From the NCBI GenBank assembly GCA_016713035.1, contig JADJPW010000006.1, forward strand, positions 1-64,000: a stretch of DNA of 64,000 nt, written 5' to 3'. The DNA is from Verrucomicrobiaceae bacterium (GTDB lineage Bacteria > Verrucomicrobiota > Verrucomicrobiia > Verrucomicrobiales > Verrucomicrobiaceae). Position numbers and translations under genes: made by a program. Every line of letters starts with the position of its first letter. Within the stretch, counting starts at the first letter, position 1. Shown here piece by piece: positions 24,385 through 33,164 of this stretch. The notes under the pieces are model-generated. The model made no database searches. It was not told the origin of the DNA and saw only the letters and a list, made by a program, of their open reading frames with translations.

Positions 24385-26160
24385 ATGGATGCAGCCTGGA
24401 TCGTCATTGGTCTCTTAGTCTTCGCCGTCGTCGCCTTTGCTACGGAAAAAATATCCGTGGATCTGGTCACGCTGGTGATGCTCTGCGCCCTAGTGCTGAC
24501 GGGGGTGCTGCGGGTGGATCAGGCCTTCGGCGGCTTTGGTGACCGGGTGATCATCCTGCTGGCATCCATCTTTGTCATCGGTGCGGCGCTGAGGGAGACG
24601 GGCGTGCTCGATTCACTAGGGAGTGTGCTCGCTAGCAGCGTAGGCAGTGGCCGCCCGCGCTGGATGATGGCGGTGCTCATGGCGGTGGTGGCGGCCATCT
24701 CCGCTTTCATGAATAACACCACCGTGACGGCGGTGTTTTTAGGGCCGGTGATCGGTCTGGCGCGGAAGGTAGGGCTGGCTCCCTCTCGGCTGCTGATGCC
24801 GCTGGCTTTTGCCTCCATCCTAGGCGGCACCTGCACGCTCATCGGCACCTCCACGAATGTCGCGGTGAGCGGTGCCATGACAAAGCTGGGCATGAAGCCG
24901 CTAACCATGTTTGAGTTCTCAGAAATCGGCCTGGTGATCGTGGTCTCAGGCATTCTTTACATGGTCTTTATTGGTTCAAGGATGGTGCCAGAGCGTGATC
25001 GCGCAGCATCAGGGGAAGGCGATGTCCTTCGTCAATATTTGGCGGAGGTGGTGATCCTGGCGGATTCACCGCTGATCGGGCAGCGGGCCTTTGACTCAGA
25101 TTTTTCTGCACTGGAGTTCCAGGTGCTGAAAATCCGCCGTAAAGGCCTCACATTGGAGGCTGGGGCTCATGATCGCTTCCAGGAGGGGGATGTGGTGCTG
25201 GTGGCCGGCAAGGTGCATAACCTCATGAAGGTGAAAAAAATCGAGGGCATCGACATCCTGGAAGATGCGAATCTACGCAGCTCGGGTGTGGCACGCAAGA
25301 ATGCGCAGGTCGCAGAGGTGATCCTCACCCCGAAAAGCAGCCTCGTGGGCAAATCGGTGCGTGAGAGCGGCTTCCGCCAGCGCACGGGGCTCTCGGTGCT
25401 GGCGCTGATGCGTGGAGATAGCAGTGTGATGCATCACATGGCCGATGAGGAGCTGCAAGCTGGTGATTTGCTGCTGCTACAGGGGCCGCCAGAGAGCTTC
25501 CGTGGCTATGAGGAATCCGGTGAGATGGTGATGATGGACCGGCATCAGTTCAGCGCGGAGTTGCGGCGCAGAGGCTTCTTATTGCTGGCCTTTTTCGTGC
25601 TGGCGGTGCTCACCAGCACCCTTTGGCCAGAGCGAGTGCCGGAGACGATCGCCTTTGTCGTGGTGGCGCTGGCGGCGGTCTTCATGCGCTGCATCAGGCT
25701 GGACACAGCCTATGGGAACATCGACTGGCGGCTGCTGATCCTCATCGGCGGCATGATGGCCTTTGGGGAGGCGATGCGTAGCTCTGGTGCGGCGGATATG
25801 ATCGCCACGGGGATCACCAAGAGCATGCAGGCTTATGGCGTGTATGCTGTTTTTGCGGGTTTTTGCCTTCTCACGGTTTTGCTGACACAGCCGATGTCGA
25901 ATGCGGCAGCCGCGCTGGTCGTGCTGCCGGTGGCGCTCCAAACTGCGGCTGCTCTGGGGGCGAATCAGCGCACCTTTGCCATCGGGATCATGCTGAGTGC
26001 CTCTGTGAGCGTGCTGACGCCTTTTGAGCCGAGTTGCATTTTGGTCTATGGACCGGGGAAATACCGGTTTTCCGACTTTATCAAAGTGGGAGGCGGATTG
26101 ACGGCGGTGATGCTGCTCGTCGTTCTGGTGATGGTGCCGATGTATTGGCCGCTAAAGTGA
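24385..26160 (+). CDS. SLC13/DASS-type anion transporter with two TrkA-C (RCK_C) domains
   Basis: A 591-residue membrane protein. Two transmembrane blocks (about 1-190 and 400-590) carry the DASS signatures FMNNTTVTAVFLGPV (about 111-125) with GTCTLIGTSTNVAVSG, and a second SNAAAALVVLPVAL. Between them lie two RCK_C-type regulatory domains (about 215-295 and 305-385, EFQVLKIRRKGLTLEAG and LSVLALMRGDSSVMHH). Similar proteins carry sulfate, dicarboxylates or other anions with sodium. The substrate is not known. Confidence 0.9.
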   Translation: MDAAWIVIGLLVFAVVAFATEKISVDLVTLVMLCALVLTGVLRVDQAFGGFGDRVIILLASIFVIGAALRETGVLDSLGSVLASSVGSGRPRWMMAVLMAVVAAISAFMNNTTVTAVFLGPVIGLARKVGLAPSRLLMPLAFASILGGTCTLIGTSTNVAVSGAMTKLGMKPLTMFEFSEIGLVIVVSGILYMVFIGSRMVPERDRAASGEGDVLRQYLAEVVILADSPLIGQRAFDSDFSALEFQVLKIRRKGLTLEAGAHDRFQEGDVVLVAGKVHNLMKVKKIEGIDILEDANLRSSGVARKNAQVAEVILTPKSSLVGKSVRESGFRQRTGLSVLALMRGDSSVMHHMADEELQAGDLLLLQGPPESFRGYEESGEMVMMDRHQFSAELRRRGFLLLAFFVLAVLTSTLWPERVPETIAFVVVALAAVFMRCIRLDTAYGNIDWRLLILIGGMMAFGEAMRSSGAADMIATGITKSMQAYGVYAVFAGFCLLTVLLTQPMSNAAAALVVLPVALQTAAALGANQRTFAIGIMLSASVSVLTPFEPSCILVYGPGKYRFSDFIKVGGGLTAVMLLVVLVMVPMYWPLK

Positions 26161-26170
26161 GCGGGAGGCC

Positions 26171-26953
26171 TCAATAGCCACCTGCGCCGATTTTGCCACC
26201 TGCGCCATCGAGAGAGCCTGCGGCCTCACGGCGGCGATAGTCATCCATCATGGCAGCGGTGGCTGTGGCACCGCAGCGGGTGCCACCCAGCTCACGCACG
26301 CGGATGAGACCATCGAGATCACGCACACCACCAGCGGCCTTCACTTGCACCTGGGGGCCACAACTGGCCCGCATAAGCGCCAAATCGTGCTCCGTAGCTC
26401 CTTTGTAATTGTAGCTGCCATCCGCTTGCTTCACAAAGCCGTAGCCGGTGCTGGTTTTCACCCAGTCTGCACCTGCACGCTCGCAGAGCTGGCAGAGCTT
26501 GCGCTTGAAATCATCACTGCTGAGGCCCGCGCCACCCTGGGTGAGGTAGTCGTTTTCAAAAATCACCTTCACCTTCGCACCGTGGCGATGCGCTTCATCG
26601 CAGACGACTTTCACATCTGCCTCCACGTAGTCCCAGTCGCCGCTGAGTGCCTTGCCGATATTGATGACCATGTCGATCTCTGCTGCGCCGTCTTTGCAGG
26701 CGAGCTCGGTCTCATAGCGCTTGGATTCCGATGTGCTATTGCCATGGGGGAAGCCGATCACGCAGCCGACGAGCACGCCGCTGCCTTGTAGCCACGCCAC
26801 GGCTTGCTTCACGGCGTAGGGTTTGATGCAGACGGAGGCTGCTTGGTATTGCGCGGCGAGTTTGCACCCAGCCTCCAGGTCAGCATCTGTCATCGTCGGA
26901 TGCAGCAGGCTATGGTCGATCATTTTGGAGAGGTCGGAGTAGCTGTATTTCAT
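26171..26953 (-). CDS. deoC: Deoxyribose-phosphate aldolase
   Basis: A 260-residue class I aldolase splitting 2-deoxyribose-5-phosphate into acetaldehyde and glyceraldehyde-3-phosphate. Motifs: MIDHSLLHPTMTDADLE, GFPHGNSTSESK, EIDMVINIGKAL, the Schiff-base lysine in DWVKTSTGYG and the second lysine in VQVKAAGGVR. The family's KVILET segment reads KVIFENDYLT. A Gly/Ala-rich C-terminal tail (about 245-260) is extra. It converges with the SLC13 gene, with 10 bp between stops. Confidence 0.94.
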   Translation of the reverse strand: MKYSYSDLSKMIDHSLLHPTMTDADLEAGCKLAAQYQAASVCIKPYAVKQAVAWLQGSGVLVGCVIGFPHGNSTSESKRYETELACKDGAAEIDMVINIGKALSGDWDYVEADVKVVCDEAHRHGAKVKVIFENDYLTQGGAGLSSDDFKRKLCQLCERAGADWVKTSTGYGFVKQADGSYNYKGATEHDLALMRASCGPQVQVKAAGGVRDLDGLIRVRELGGTRCGATATAAMMDDYRRREAAGSLDGAGGKIGAGGY

Positions 26954-27027
26954 GGTGGCGGCTTACTAGCGGGCAAGTGAGCTCGATCAAGGAATCGCTG
27001 GCACCTTTGTCATTCGTCATTACATCC

Positions 27028-28224
27028 ATGACCTGTATCCCCATGGTCCCACTCCTCGACGTCAACGCCCAGAACCACCCGCTCGAATCTGAACTCCAGG
27101 CTGCCTTTACCCAGGTGCTGAAGCATGGCCGCTTCATCATGGGGCCGGAGATGGAGACTTTTGAAAAAGAAATCGCCACCATGACGGGGGCGAAGCACGC
27201 TCTCGCCGTCTCCTCCGGCACGGATGCGCTGCTGCTGGCGCTCATGGCGCTGGACATCCGGCCTGGGGATGAGGTGCTGTGCCCTGCATTCACCTTTTTT
27301 GCCACCGCAGGTGCCGTCTCCCGCCTGGGGGCCGTGCCGGTCTTCACGGACATTTGCCCGATCTGCTTCAACATGGATGTGAATGATGCACGGGCAAAAA
27401 TCACCGCCAAAACAAAGGCTCTCATCCCAGTGCATCTCTTTGGCCAATGCGCTGACATGGACCCCATCCTCGCCCTCGCCCAGGAGCATGGCCTGAAAGT
27501 CGTCGAGGACGCAGCGCAGTCCATCGGCGCAGCCTACAAAGGCCGTCAAAGCGGCACCATGGGCCACTTTGGCACGTACAGCTTCTTCCCCAGCAAAAAC
27601 CTGGGCGGTTTCGGTGACGGCGGCATGCTGGTGACGAGCGACGATGAGCTCGCGGAGTTCGCCCGTGTGCTGCGGGTGCATGGCAGCAAGCCCAAGTACT
27701 ATCATCACTACGTAGGCGGCAATTTCCGCATGGACACGCTGCAATGCGCCCTCCTGAGCGTGAAAGTGAAGCGCTACGCCCAATACACCGCTGATCGCCA
27801 GCGCAATGCCGCGCACTACACGGCAGCGCTCTCAAAGCTCCCCGGCGTGGTCTCCGCAGATCCTGCCCACTGCAAATGCGCTGCTGCGCAAAACGCCGCT
27901 CTAGCCGCACAAAATGCCAAGCTGGTGCTGCCCACCAGTTACAGCCACAACACACACATCTGGAATCAATTCACCCTGCGTGTCCTCGGCGGTAGGCGTG
28001 ATTCCTTGCGCGATCATCTGGTGGCGAAGAAAATCGGCTGTGACATCTACTACCCGGTCACGCTGGATCAGCAGCAATGCTTTGCCAATCTGCCATCCAG
28101 CAGCCGCCAGGGCTGCGATGTGAGCCACCAACTCGCTGCTGAAGTGCTGAGCATCCCGATCTACGGCGAACTCAGTGAAGCCCAACGCGAGGAAGTCATC
28201 TCCGCCATCGCCGAGTGGCTGTGA
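27028..28224 (+). CDS. DegT/DnrJ/EryC1/StrS-family PLP aminotransferase
   Basis: About 398 residues. SSGTDALLLAL (PLP phosphate binding), PAFTFFATAGAV, VEDAAQSIGA and FFPSKNLGGFGDGG with the PLP lysine (about 190) are present. Family members aminate keto-sugars for cell-surface glycans or act as dehydratases. The start could be ATG 27028 or 27043 (MVPLLDVNAQN, the usual family start). Residues 280-300 hold an unusual Ala/Gln/Asn stretch (CAAAQNAALAAQNAK) not seen in the family core. No nucleotide-sugar genes are adjacent. Confidence 0.92.
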   Translation: MTCIPMVPLLDVNAQNHPLESELQAAFTQVLKHGRFIMGPEMETFEKEIATMTGAKHALAVSSGTDALLLALMALDIRPGDEVLCPAFTFFATAGAVSRLGAVPVFTDICPICFNMDVNDARAKITAKTKALIPVHLFGQCADMDPILALAQEHGLKVVEDAAQSIGAAYKGRQSGTMGHFGTYSFFPSKNLGGFGDGGMLVTSDDELAEFARVLRVHGSKPKYYHHYVGGNFRMDTLQCALLSVKVKRYAQYTADRQRNAAHYTAALSKLPGVVSADPAHCKCAAAQNAALAAQNAKLVLPTSYSHNTHIWNQFTLRVLGGRRDSLRDHLVAKKIGCDIYYPVTLDQQQCFANLPSSSRQGCDVSHQLAAEVLSIPIYGELSEAQREEVISAIAEWL

Positions 28225-28239
28225 TGGGTGGGGAGCGGT

Positions 28240-28319
28240 GTGATTCCGCGCCGTTTTTCAGCCTCCAGAGCAAGCCAGCCCATGAAGATTCCGACGAGTC
28301 CGATAAAGATATAGCCAAG
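28240..28319 (-). pseudogene. Possible remnant of a small membrane protein
   Basis: Just after the stop at 28320-28322, in the same frame, the minus strand reads LGYIFIGLVGIFMGWLALEA followed by EKRRGI, a convincing transmembrane helix with a positive flank. No start codon precedes it, and downstream it would run antisense into the aminotransferase gene. I read it as a relic or a piece of a gene whose start has been lost. Confidence 0.3.
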
Positions 28320-28384
28320 TCAAAACAGAGACGCTGTATTTACGGTTACACGGGCATCAAGCCTTCGAGTTGCTCTCGAGCTTG

Positions 28385-28616
28385 TCACCAAGGCATCTTG
28401 GACCAGCACCACATGGCCAGCAGGACCAAAAGTCCGCTTGAGAGGACGAGGCCTGCGATGCCGAAGGCGACTTCGAAGAACATCTGCAACCCCTCCACCC
28501 GGCTCTCGCCATTCACGGTGCTTTTTCAGTCGGAAGCTCCGGCTGAACACATAGCGCCAGCCGCCGATCACCATCTCGGCAAGGTCCGCGCCATTGATCA
28601 AATCATCGAGTGGCAT
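28385..28616 (-). pseudogene. Frameshifted small membrane protein gene
   Basis: From ATG 28616 the first frame reads MPLDDLINGADLAEMVIGGW then YVFSRSFRLKKHREWREP, after which it turns into an Arg-rich stretch. A second frame, one base shifted, reads GLQMFFEVAFGIAGLVLSSG then LLVLLAMWCWSKMPW and stops at 28385, a clean transmembrane helix. Removing one G from the run in GGAGGGGTTG (about 28490-28495) would join them into a protein of about 76 residues. The first frame alone gives a 98-residue ORF to 28320. I have no family match. Confidence 0.4.
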
Positions 28617-28969
28617 AGGCAGTGAGTGTCGATGTTCCAAGTGATTGCCTCTTTCTCCTGTTTCTCGACTGACTTCTTGAGCGAATGAAGCCAGAAAACA
28701 CCCGCCGCCATCAACAGCACTCCGAGAAGGATGTAAGCGGGCCGGAGATTGGTGGGGTCCATGTAGCCGACCGTATGCTCGATGAGTGTTGCGGAGACAG
28801 CTCCAGCAATGAACAAGACCACGCAGTAGCTCCAGGCCTTGTTGACGCGTGCGGCGGAGTGGAATCCATTCGCGGGGACGTTTGGTGCCCGAAAGCCACC
28901 AAAAAACGCAAAGCCGCCCAGCAGCAATGCCAGGAGCAAAAGACGCCGAAGATCGAAATCAAACTCCAT
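28598..28969 (-). CDS. Small membrane protein of unknown function
   Basis: A 123-residue protein with about three transmembrane helices (about 8-26, 44-66 and 77-95). It starts MEFDFDLRRLLLLALLLGG. It overlaps the upstream 198-residue gene by 11 bp and the downstream frameshifted gene by 19 bp, so all are probably translated from one message. No family is recognised. Confidence 0.65.
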   Translation of the reverse strand: MEFDFDLRRLLLLALLLGGFAFFGGFRAPNVPANGFHSAARVNKAWSYCVVLFIAGAVSATLIEHTVGYMDPTNLRPAYILLGVLLMAAGVFWLHSLKKSVEKQEKEAITWNIDTHCLCHSMI

Positions 28970-29555
28970 CGGGTGTCGGTGCTTTGAATCGAGGAGTGCC
29001 CTTGTGAGCGCTGAAATCGATGTGTTTCATCTGGGCGAGCATCAGAATCTCACGTTCCTGCCCCGGATAGTCGTTGATGGACTGCCATTTGTTCGCCTGC
29101 CGGAGGATGCCGAGCGTGGAATGAAGCTTTTGCTCCAATCCCGTCTCGCTGGGGAGAAGCTGCTGGAAGTGACGGTAACCTCTCAAGGCGAACAAAGGCC
29201 CACCCAGGAAGATCTGGCTGAGCACATAGGCTGGGGCATTGATCCTGTGTGTTTGCGAATCAATGATTTCGCCAGCTGCTGGGCCCGTCCAGCGAGGAAG
29301 GCTCATGAAAAAGGCTGAATCCAAATAACTCTGAAAGCCTTGTCCACGCTTCCAAGTGTGAAAACCACTCCAAGTGATGCCAAGCAATCCGATAACGCCG
29401 AGCCAGATCGCCCATTCGGTCGAATAACCGAAGGAATCGAGCACCAGTGCGGTGGCGTATCGGAAGAACAACCACGCTAGCACATAGCACACAAGGCTAC
29501 CCAGTAGGCAAAAGACGCCACGGATGATTTTGGAGCGATTGTAGGCGGCGATCAT
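28959..29555 (-). CDS. Membrane protein of unknown function
   Basis: A 198-residue protein starting MIAAYNRSKIIRGVFCLLGS. It has two N-terminal transmembrane helices (about 11-33 and 44-62), then a mixed region with PAYVLSQIFLGGPLFALRG, which may be a re-entrant or amphipathic segment. I place the start at 29555; the 29654 start adds a Cys/Ser-rich leader. It is the largest gene of a minus-strand cluster of small membrane proteins; function unknown. Confidence 0.65.
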   Translation of the reverse strand: MIAAYNRSKIIRGVFCLLGSLVCYVLAWLFFRYATALVLDSFGYSTEWAIWLGVIGLLGITWSGFHTWKRGQGFQSYLDSAFFMSLPRWTGPAAGEIIDSQTHRINAPAYVLSQIFLGGPLFALRGYRHFQQLLPSETGLEQKLHSTLGILRQANKWQSINDYPGQEREILMLAQMKHIDFSAHKGTPRFKAPTPDGV

Positions 29556-29587
29556 GCGGGAGAGGTGATCAATAATAGAACTGAAAG

Positions 29588-29741
29588 TCAACGTGCAGAT
29601 ACTTCGAGGATCCAAGCCTGCCACGCCACGAGCACAAAGGGAAACGCGAGCCACCGCAATGACAATTCAACAGGCAAGGCGGCCCAAAACAGTCCGAGCA
29701 GCCGATTGGAAGATTTCCAACGGGCTGCTCGGCGTGGTCAT
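29588..29741 (-). pseudogene. Possible frameshifted small membrane protein
   Basis: From ATG 29741 the frame starts MTTPSSPLEIFQ. One base out of phase, the minus strand reads RLLGLFWAALPVELSLRWLA then FPFVLVAWQAWILEVSAR and stops at 29588. Dropping a single base near 29700-29710 (for example one A of GGAAATC) would give a continuous 50-residue hydrophobic protein. It sits 32 bp upstream of the 198-residue membrane protein gene. Neither half is convincing alone. Confidence 0.3.
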
Positions 29742-29759
29742 TTGTGAAAGTGTTAGCGG

Positions 29760-31136
29760 TTACACATGAATCGGATGCCCTTTGGCCACTTCGGTGGCTT
29801 CTTTGACCATCTCGCTCAGGGTGGGGTGGGCGTGGATGGTGGCTTCGATCTCGTCCCAGGTGGCTTCTAGGTTCATGGCGAGGCCGATTTCGGCGATCAT
29901 CTCGGTGCTCTCGCTGCCGATGATGTGGGCACCGATGATTTCACCGTGGGGCTCGCCGTAGATGATTTTGACGAAGCCTTCGGGCTCGCCAGCGGCGAGT
30001 GCTTTGCCGCTGGCCTGGTAGGGGAATTTGCCGATCTTGAATTTGAGGCCTTTTTCCTTCGCGGCACGCTCGGTGAGGCCGATGCTGGCGACCTGCGGGT
30101 GGCAGTAGGTGCAGCCGGGGAAGACGCCGACTTTTTTGGGCTTATGCTTGGTGAACATGCCTTCGACGGCCTGCACGGCTTCGTAGCTGGCGACGTGGGC
30201 GAGCCAGGGCGGCCCGATGATGTCACCCGCGCCGTAGATGCCTTTGACGCTGGTCTGATAGCGGTCGTCGGTTTGGAGCCAGCCGCGCTCGGTGAGCTTC
30301 AAGTCGATGCCTGCGGGCAAGACGGGCTTCACGCCGATGGCGACGAGGCAGATGTCTGCTTCGAGTGTTTCATTGGCGGCACCTTCGACGGTGATTTTGA
30401 CGCCTTTGCCGTCTTCGCTGGTCTTGCTGACCTTGGTGTTGGTCAAAATGCGGATTCCGGCCTTGGTGAGGCTTTTTTCCAGGGTTTTGCTCACTTCGGT
30501 GTCTTCGACGGGAAGGATGTCTGGGAGCATTTCGACGACGGTGACCTTGGTGCCGTAGGCGTTGAAGAAATAGGCGAATTCGATGCCGATAGCGCCTGCG
30601 CCGATGACGATGATGCTTTTGGGCTGTTTTTCCAAAGTCATGGCTTCTTTGCTGCCGATGACGGTTTTGCCATTGAAGGGAAATCCTGGCATGTCGCGGC
30701 TTTTGGCGCCGGTGGCGATGAGGATGTTCGCGGCGTCATGGGTCTCATGTTTGCCATCTGCGGCGGTGACTTCCACTTTGCCAGCGGCGGGGATGCTGGC
30801 GGTGCCTTTGAGGTAATCGACCTTGTTCTTCTTGAAGAGGAATTCGATGCCTTTGTTGAGCTTGTCGCTGACGCCACGGCTGCGGCCGATGACTTTGGAC
30901 CAATCGTATTCGATGCTGCCGATCTTGAGACCGAACTCCTCTGCGCGGTGGGTGAGGGTGTGATAAAGCTCGGCGTTTTTGAGAAGGGCTTTGGTGGGGA
31001 TGCAGCCCCAGTTGAGGCAGGTGCCGCCAGCGCGGTCGTTTTCGACGCAGGCGACTTTTTTGCCGAGTTGGGTTGCGCGAATGGCGCCGACGTAGCCCGC
31101 CGGTCCGCCGCCGATGACGATGAGGTCGTAGTTCAT
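29760..31136 (-). CDS. lpd: Dihydrolipoyl dehydrogenase (E3)
   Basis: A 458-residue flavoprotein disulfide reductase. The FAD site IGGGPAGYVGAIRA (about 8-21), redox-active GGTCLNWGCIPTKALL, the NAD site VIGAGAIGIEFAYFF, the second FAD site GIYGAGDI and the C-terminal HAHPTLSE with the catalytic His-Glu pair are all present. E3 reoxidises lipoamide in 2-oxoacid dehydrogenase or glycine-cleavage complexes. The start at 31136 (MNYDLIVIGGG) is chosen over 31208. No other complex subunit lies nearby. Confidence 0.96.
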   Translation of the reverse strand: MNYDLIVIGGGPAGYVGAIRATQLGKKVACVENDRAGGTCLNWGCIPTKALLKNAELYHTLTHRAEEFGLKIGSIEYDWSKVIGRSRGVSDKLNKGIEFLFKKNKVDYLKGTASIPAAGKVEVTAADGKHETHDAANILIATGAKSRDMPGFPFNGKTVIGSKEAMTLEKQPKSIIVIGAGAIGIEFAYFFNAYGTKVTVVEMLPDILPVEDTEVSKTLEKSLTKAGIRILTNTKVSKTSEDGKGVKITVEGAANETLEADICLVAIGVKPVLPAGIDLKLTERGWLQTDDRYQTSVKGIYGAGDIIGPPWLAHVASYEAVQAVEGMFTKHKPKKVGVFPGCTYCHPQVASIGLTERAAKEKGLKFKIGKFPYQASGKALAAGEPEGFVKIIYGEPHGEIIGAHIIGSESTEMIAEIGLAMNLEATWDEIEATIHAHPTLSEMVKEATEVAKGHPIHV

Positions 31137-31220
31137 GAGAAAGTGGTGTTTTTTGAGATGACGAAAGGAGGGGGAGGGGATGGAAGCGCAGGCTAGAGGG
31201 GGATTCAACCTGCACGGGGC

Positions 31221-32180
31221 CTAATTCTCGGTGAACTGACCGAGGGCGCGGAATTTCTGGTAGCGGCCTTCGAGGAGCTGCGGGGTCTTCAATTTGGAAA
31301 GTTCCGTGATGGAGGCGAGAATGGCGCTTTTCAGTGCCTCAGCGGCAGCTGCGGGGTCATTGTGTGCGCCACCGAGGGGCTCTGGGATGACGCCGTCGAT
31401 GATGCCGAGCTCTTTGAGGTCTGGGGCGCTGAGTTTGAGCGCGGTGGCGGCCTCTGGGGCGTGCTTGCGGTCTTTCCAGAGGATAGCGGCGCAGCCTTCT
31501 GGGCTGATGACGGAGTAGTAGGCGTTCTCCATCATGAGGACACGGTCTGCGATGCCGATGCCGAGTGCGCCGCCACTGCCGCCTTCACCGATGACGATGG
31601 CGATGATGGGGGTCTTGATGGTCATCATCTCTCGGAGGTTGAAGGCGATGGCTTCGGCGATGTTGCGCTCCTCTGCGCCGATGCCTGGGAAGGCACCAGG
31701 GGTGTCGATGAGGGTGATGATGGGTAGGCCGAATTTTTCTGCCATGCGCATGACGCGGAGAGCTTTGCGGTAGCCCTCTGGATGGGCGCTGCCGAAATTC
31801 CGCAGGAGGTTTTCTTTGGTATCGCGGCCTTTTTGATGGCCGAGGATGGCGACTCGCTGTCCGCCGATGGTGGCAAAGCCTGCGGGCATGGCATTGTCGT
31901 CGCCGATGTGGCGGTCGCCGTGGAGCTCGACGAATTCATCGCAGATGTGCTTCACGTAATCGAGCATGAAGGGGCGATTGAGGTGGCGGCTGATCTGCAC
32001 ACGCTGCCAGGGATTGAGATTGGCGTGGGTTTCGCGCTGGAGCTTGTCGAGCTTGGCCTCCAGGTCGGCGACTTGGCTAGTGAGCTTGTCACTGGGCTTG
32101 GCAGCGAGCTTTTCCTTCACGGTGTCGATTTCGTCGCGGAGCTTCTGGATGGGTTTTTCGAATTCGAGGAGCTGTTTCAT
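31221..32180 (-). CDS. accA: Acetyl-CoA carboxylase carboxyltransferase subunit alpha
   Basis: A 319-residue protein of normal AccA length, catalysing with AccD the transfer of CO2 from biotin to acetyl-CoA. Signatures include NPWQRVQISRHLNRP, HGDRHIGDD, IDTPGAFPGIGAEERN, GEGGSGGALGIG and YYSVISPEGCAAILWKD. An AGGA sits 8-11 bp upstream of the ATG, one of the few Shine-Dalgarno-like sites here. accD is not adjacent. Upstream is an AT-rich repeat and the LysM gene. Confidence 0.96.
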   Translation of the reverse strand: MKQLLEFEKPIQKLRDEIDTVKEKLAAKPSDKLTSQVADLEAKLDKLQRETHANLNPWQRVQISRHLNRPFMLDYVKHICDEFVELHGDRHIGDDNAMPAGFATIGGQRVAILGHQKGRDTKENLLRNFGSAHPEGYRKALRVMRMAEKFGLPIITLIDTPGAFPGIGAEERNIAEAIAFNLREMMTIKTPIIAIVIGEGGSGGALGIGIADRVLMMENAYYSVISPEGCAAILWKDRKHAPEAATALKLSAPDLKELGIIDGVIPEPLGGAHNDPAAAAEALKSAILASITELSKLKTPQLLEGRYQKFRALGQFTEN

Positions 32181-32189
32181 AAAAGATTC

Positions 32190-32217
32190 CTAATTTTAGA
32201 TTTTTGATTCCTGATTT
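32190..32217. repeat. AATTTTAGATTT-type micro-repeat (copy 1)
   Basis: CTAATTTTAGATTTTTGATT and following bases lie in the 45-bp gap between the LysM gene stop and the accA start. A related copy at 33165-33199 lies in the next gap upstream. These AT-rich tracts stand out against the GC-rich background. Confidence 0.6.
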
Positions 32218-32225
32218 GGGATGGC

Positions 32226-33164
32226 TCACCGCGCAACGTCGATCTTCGAGCCTTTGCGAAGCAGGGAATAGATTTCCTCTAGGTCGGCGCGGGCGAGGAA
32301 GATGCCGGTCTCGGGTGGTGGAGCAGGGACGGGGGCTGGTGCTGGGGCATTGGGGGCCACGGAGGGGGGCTGTGGAGCTGGCTCTGGTTTGGGTGGTAGC
32401 GGCACACGGAGGGAGAAGCTGCTGCCGGTGGCGTTCGGGCGGTGGGCGGGTACCCATTTGTCGGCCTGTAAGTAGCGTGGATCGGTGCTGGGGATGGCTT
32501 TCCCATCGAGCTGGGCGGATTTGGTGCCGACCTCGAAGGTGGCTGGCAGTTTCATGCTTGAGGGAAGCTGGACATCCTGCGCGGTGTAGAATTTAAAGGG
32601 GTAACTCTGCCCATCGACGACGCGGAAGAGGATGAGCTGCTTTTTACCGATGACGATGCCGAGATTGAAGTCCACGGGGGCGACCATGAGCCGGTCTCCT
32701 GGCTGGAGGGTGGTGCTCATGAGGCCGTTCAGGCGGACGATGAAGTCCACGTTGGTTAGGTGCTTGTCGGCGATGCGACCGAGGTTGTCACCGGGCTGCA
32801 CGATGTATTCTTTTTTCCCGGCGGTGTATGCGGGGGAGAAGAGCTGGTCCATGTTGATCTCGCCGATGATGCGGCGAGCTTCTTCGCAGGTGGGAGACTC
32901 GGGGAATTGCTTGATGAGGGCGTAGAGGGCGTCACGTCCGGGGACGAGGCTGTCACCACGGATGAGGTCGATGGCGGCATCGAAGCGGCGTGCGCCGGGG
33001 TCGATGCGGGGGCGGTCTTTGCCCTTCATGGAGGCGAGCTCTTGTTCGACGCGTTGCTCATTGAGGTAGATGTTTTTGTAGAGCCACCATCCGCTGGCGA
33101 GGACTCCTGCAAAGAGGCCTGTCACGATGAGAAAGAGCAGGAGCTTGAACTGAGCGCGGGCCAT
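32226..33164 (-). CDS. LysM protein with a degenerate L,D-transpeptidase domain
   Basis: A 312-residue protein with an N-terminal membrane anchor (about 7-30), a LysM domain at about 118-163 (YIVQPGDNLGRIADKH and LQPGDRLMV) and a YkuD-like domain from about 165 to the end. The domain begins like an L,D-transpeptidase (GIVIGKKQLILFRVVDGQSY) and ends like one (ARADLEEIYSLLRKGSKIDV). The catalytic HGCIR motif, expected just before that end, reads TGIFLA, so neither the Cys nor the His is present. A Pro/Ala-rich insert (about 250-285) precedes it. Probably a non-enzymatic peptidoglycan-binding protein. Confidence 0.75.
   Translation of the reverse strand: MARAQFKLLLFLIVTGLFAGVLASGWWLYKNIYLNEQRVEQELASMKGKDRPRIDPGARRFDAAIDLIRGDSLVPGRDALYALIKQFPESPTCEEARRIIGEINMDQLFSPAYTAGKKEYIVQPGDNLGRIADKHLTNVDFIVRLNGLMSTTLQPGDRLMVAPVDFNLGIVIGKKQLILFRVVDGQSYPFKFYTAQDVQLPSSMKLPATFEVGTKSAQLDGKAIPSTDPRYLQADKWVPAHRPNATGSSFSLRVPLPPKPEPAPQPPSVAPNAPAPAPVPAPPPETGIFLARADLEEIYSLLRKGSKIDVAR

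Noticed and set aside
28238..28259. Possible terminator after the aminotransferase gene (GCGG-N7-CCGC then GCCGTTTTT)
   Set aside because: Stem of four pairs and a gap before the T tract; too weak to call.
29925..31196. 423-residue plus-strand frame antisense to lpd
   Set aside because: The opposite strand is an unmistakable dihydrolipoyl dehydrogenase; this frame is Asp/Gly/Phe-rich shadow sequence.
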